A DNA stretch of 7,211 nucleotides from CAVQBP01 sp964448105. Lineage in GTDB: Bacteria; Bacteroidota; Ignavibacteria; Ignavibacteriales; Ignavibacteriaceae. The DNA is taken from assembly GCA_964448105.1 (NCBI GenBank), contig CAYUVK010000161.1, forward strand, positions 1 through 7,211, given 5' to 3'. How positions within the stretch are numbered: position 1 is the first letter of the stretch; the number at the start of each line of letters is the position of its first letter. Shown here one piece after another: positions 7,080 to 7,211 of this stretch. The position numbers and the translations under genes were made by a program. The notes below the pieces were generated by a model. The model saw nothing but the letters and a program-made list of their open reading frames with translations, made no database searches and was not told where the DNA came from.

Positions 7080-7209
7080 AAATCCCCTCAAATTTAATTT
7101 TTCTTGCTTTGATTTTCGGTTTTTCTTCCGGAGATTTTTTATTATAAAATTCCTTTGCAGTATAATATATATCATCCAGAGTTGCCAAAGACATACTATC
7201 GCAGTTCTG
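7066..7209 (-). CDS. 3' end of a gene, or small protein of up to about 42 residues, upstream of and overlapping the 61-aa gene
   Basis: On the minus strand a frame is open from the right edge to TGA at 7066-7068. It reads 47 codons in the window and ends in KIKFEGIYVQR. An ATG at 7194 would give 42 residues, but I see no ribosome site in the 17 bases available before it, so it may equally be the tail of a longer gene starting outside. The residues look like a real soluble protein: an acidic/aromatic helix (LDDIYYTAKEFYNKKS), then a Lys/Arg-rich end. The competing frame has poor composition. The stop lies inside the start region of the 61-residue gene, and that gene's Shine-Dalgarno lies in this frame. 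Family and function are not recognised. Confidence 0.45.
   Translation of the reverse strand, partial: QNCDSMSLATLDDIYYTAKEFYNKKSPEEKPKIKARKIKFEGIYVQR
7084..7090 (-). promoter_or_regulatory. Ribosome binding site that sets the start of the 61-aa gene
   Basis: TGAGGGG on the minus strand lies four bases before ATG 7079, the same spacing as in the two strongest starts in the window. It argues against the longer reading from 7175. Confidence 0.6.
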
Positions 7210-7211
7210 CT

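Overview
The window looks like chromosomal DNA from an AT-rich member of the Bacteroidota/Chlorobiota (FCB) group, most likely an Ignavibacteria-like lineage. Two predicted secreted proteins end in the 'QNYPNPFNP...' type A sorting domain used by the type IX secretion system (T9SS), which is confined to this group. Several genes also have clear Shine-Dalgarno sequences (AGGAGGA, TGAGGGG), which are typically weak or absent in Bacteroidia and Flavobacteriia but used in Ignavibacteria. The placement rests on motifs I recognise, not on a database search.

Layout: (1) Positions 1-1657, minus strand: a long open gene that runs off the left edge. It encodes a signal peptide, a parallel beta-helix, an Ig-like module and the first part of a T9SS sorting domain. 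(2) Positions 1845-2933, minus strand: a membrane-anchored AraC-type regulator with about seven N-terminal membrane helices. (3) Positions 2943-3367: a divergent intergenic region with no gene. (4) Positions 3368-5440, plus strand: a complete S9-family (prolyl-oligopeptidase-like) serine peptidase with a lipoprotein signal, followed by a strong hairpin terminator at 5458-5505. (5) Positions 5578-6780, plus strand: a secreted Asp-box (BNR-like) beta-propeller with a complete T9SS sorting domain. (6) Positions 6894-7209, minus strand: the tail of one short or partial gene overlapping by 14 nt a 61-residue helical protein of unknown function.

How the parts may work together: both T9SS cargos and the lipoprotein peptidase are envelope or surface proteins, and the AraC-type protein is a plausible envelope-linked regulator read divergently from the peptidase. 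No T9SS machinery gene is present. I see no RNA gene, CRISPR array, insertion sequence or att site. Nothing clearly amounts to a new system. The least explained items are the overlapping small-gene pair at the right edge and the divergent regulator/peptidase pair.
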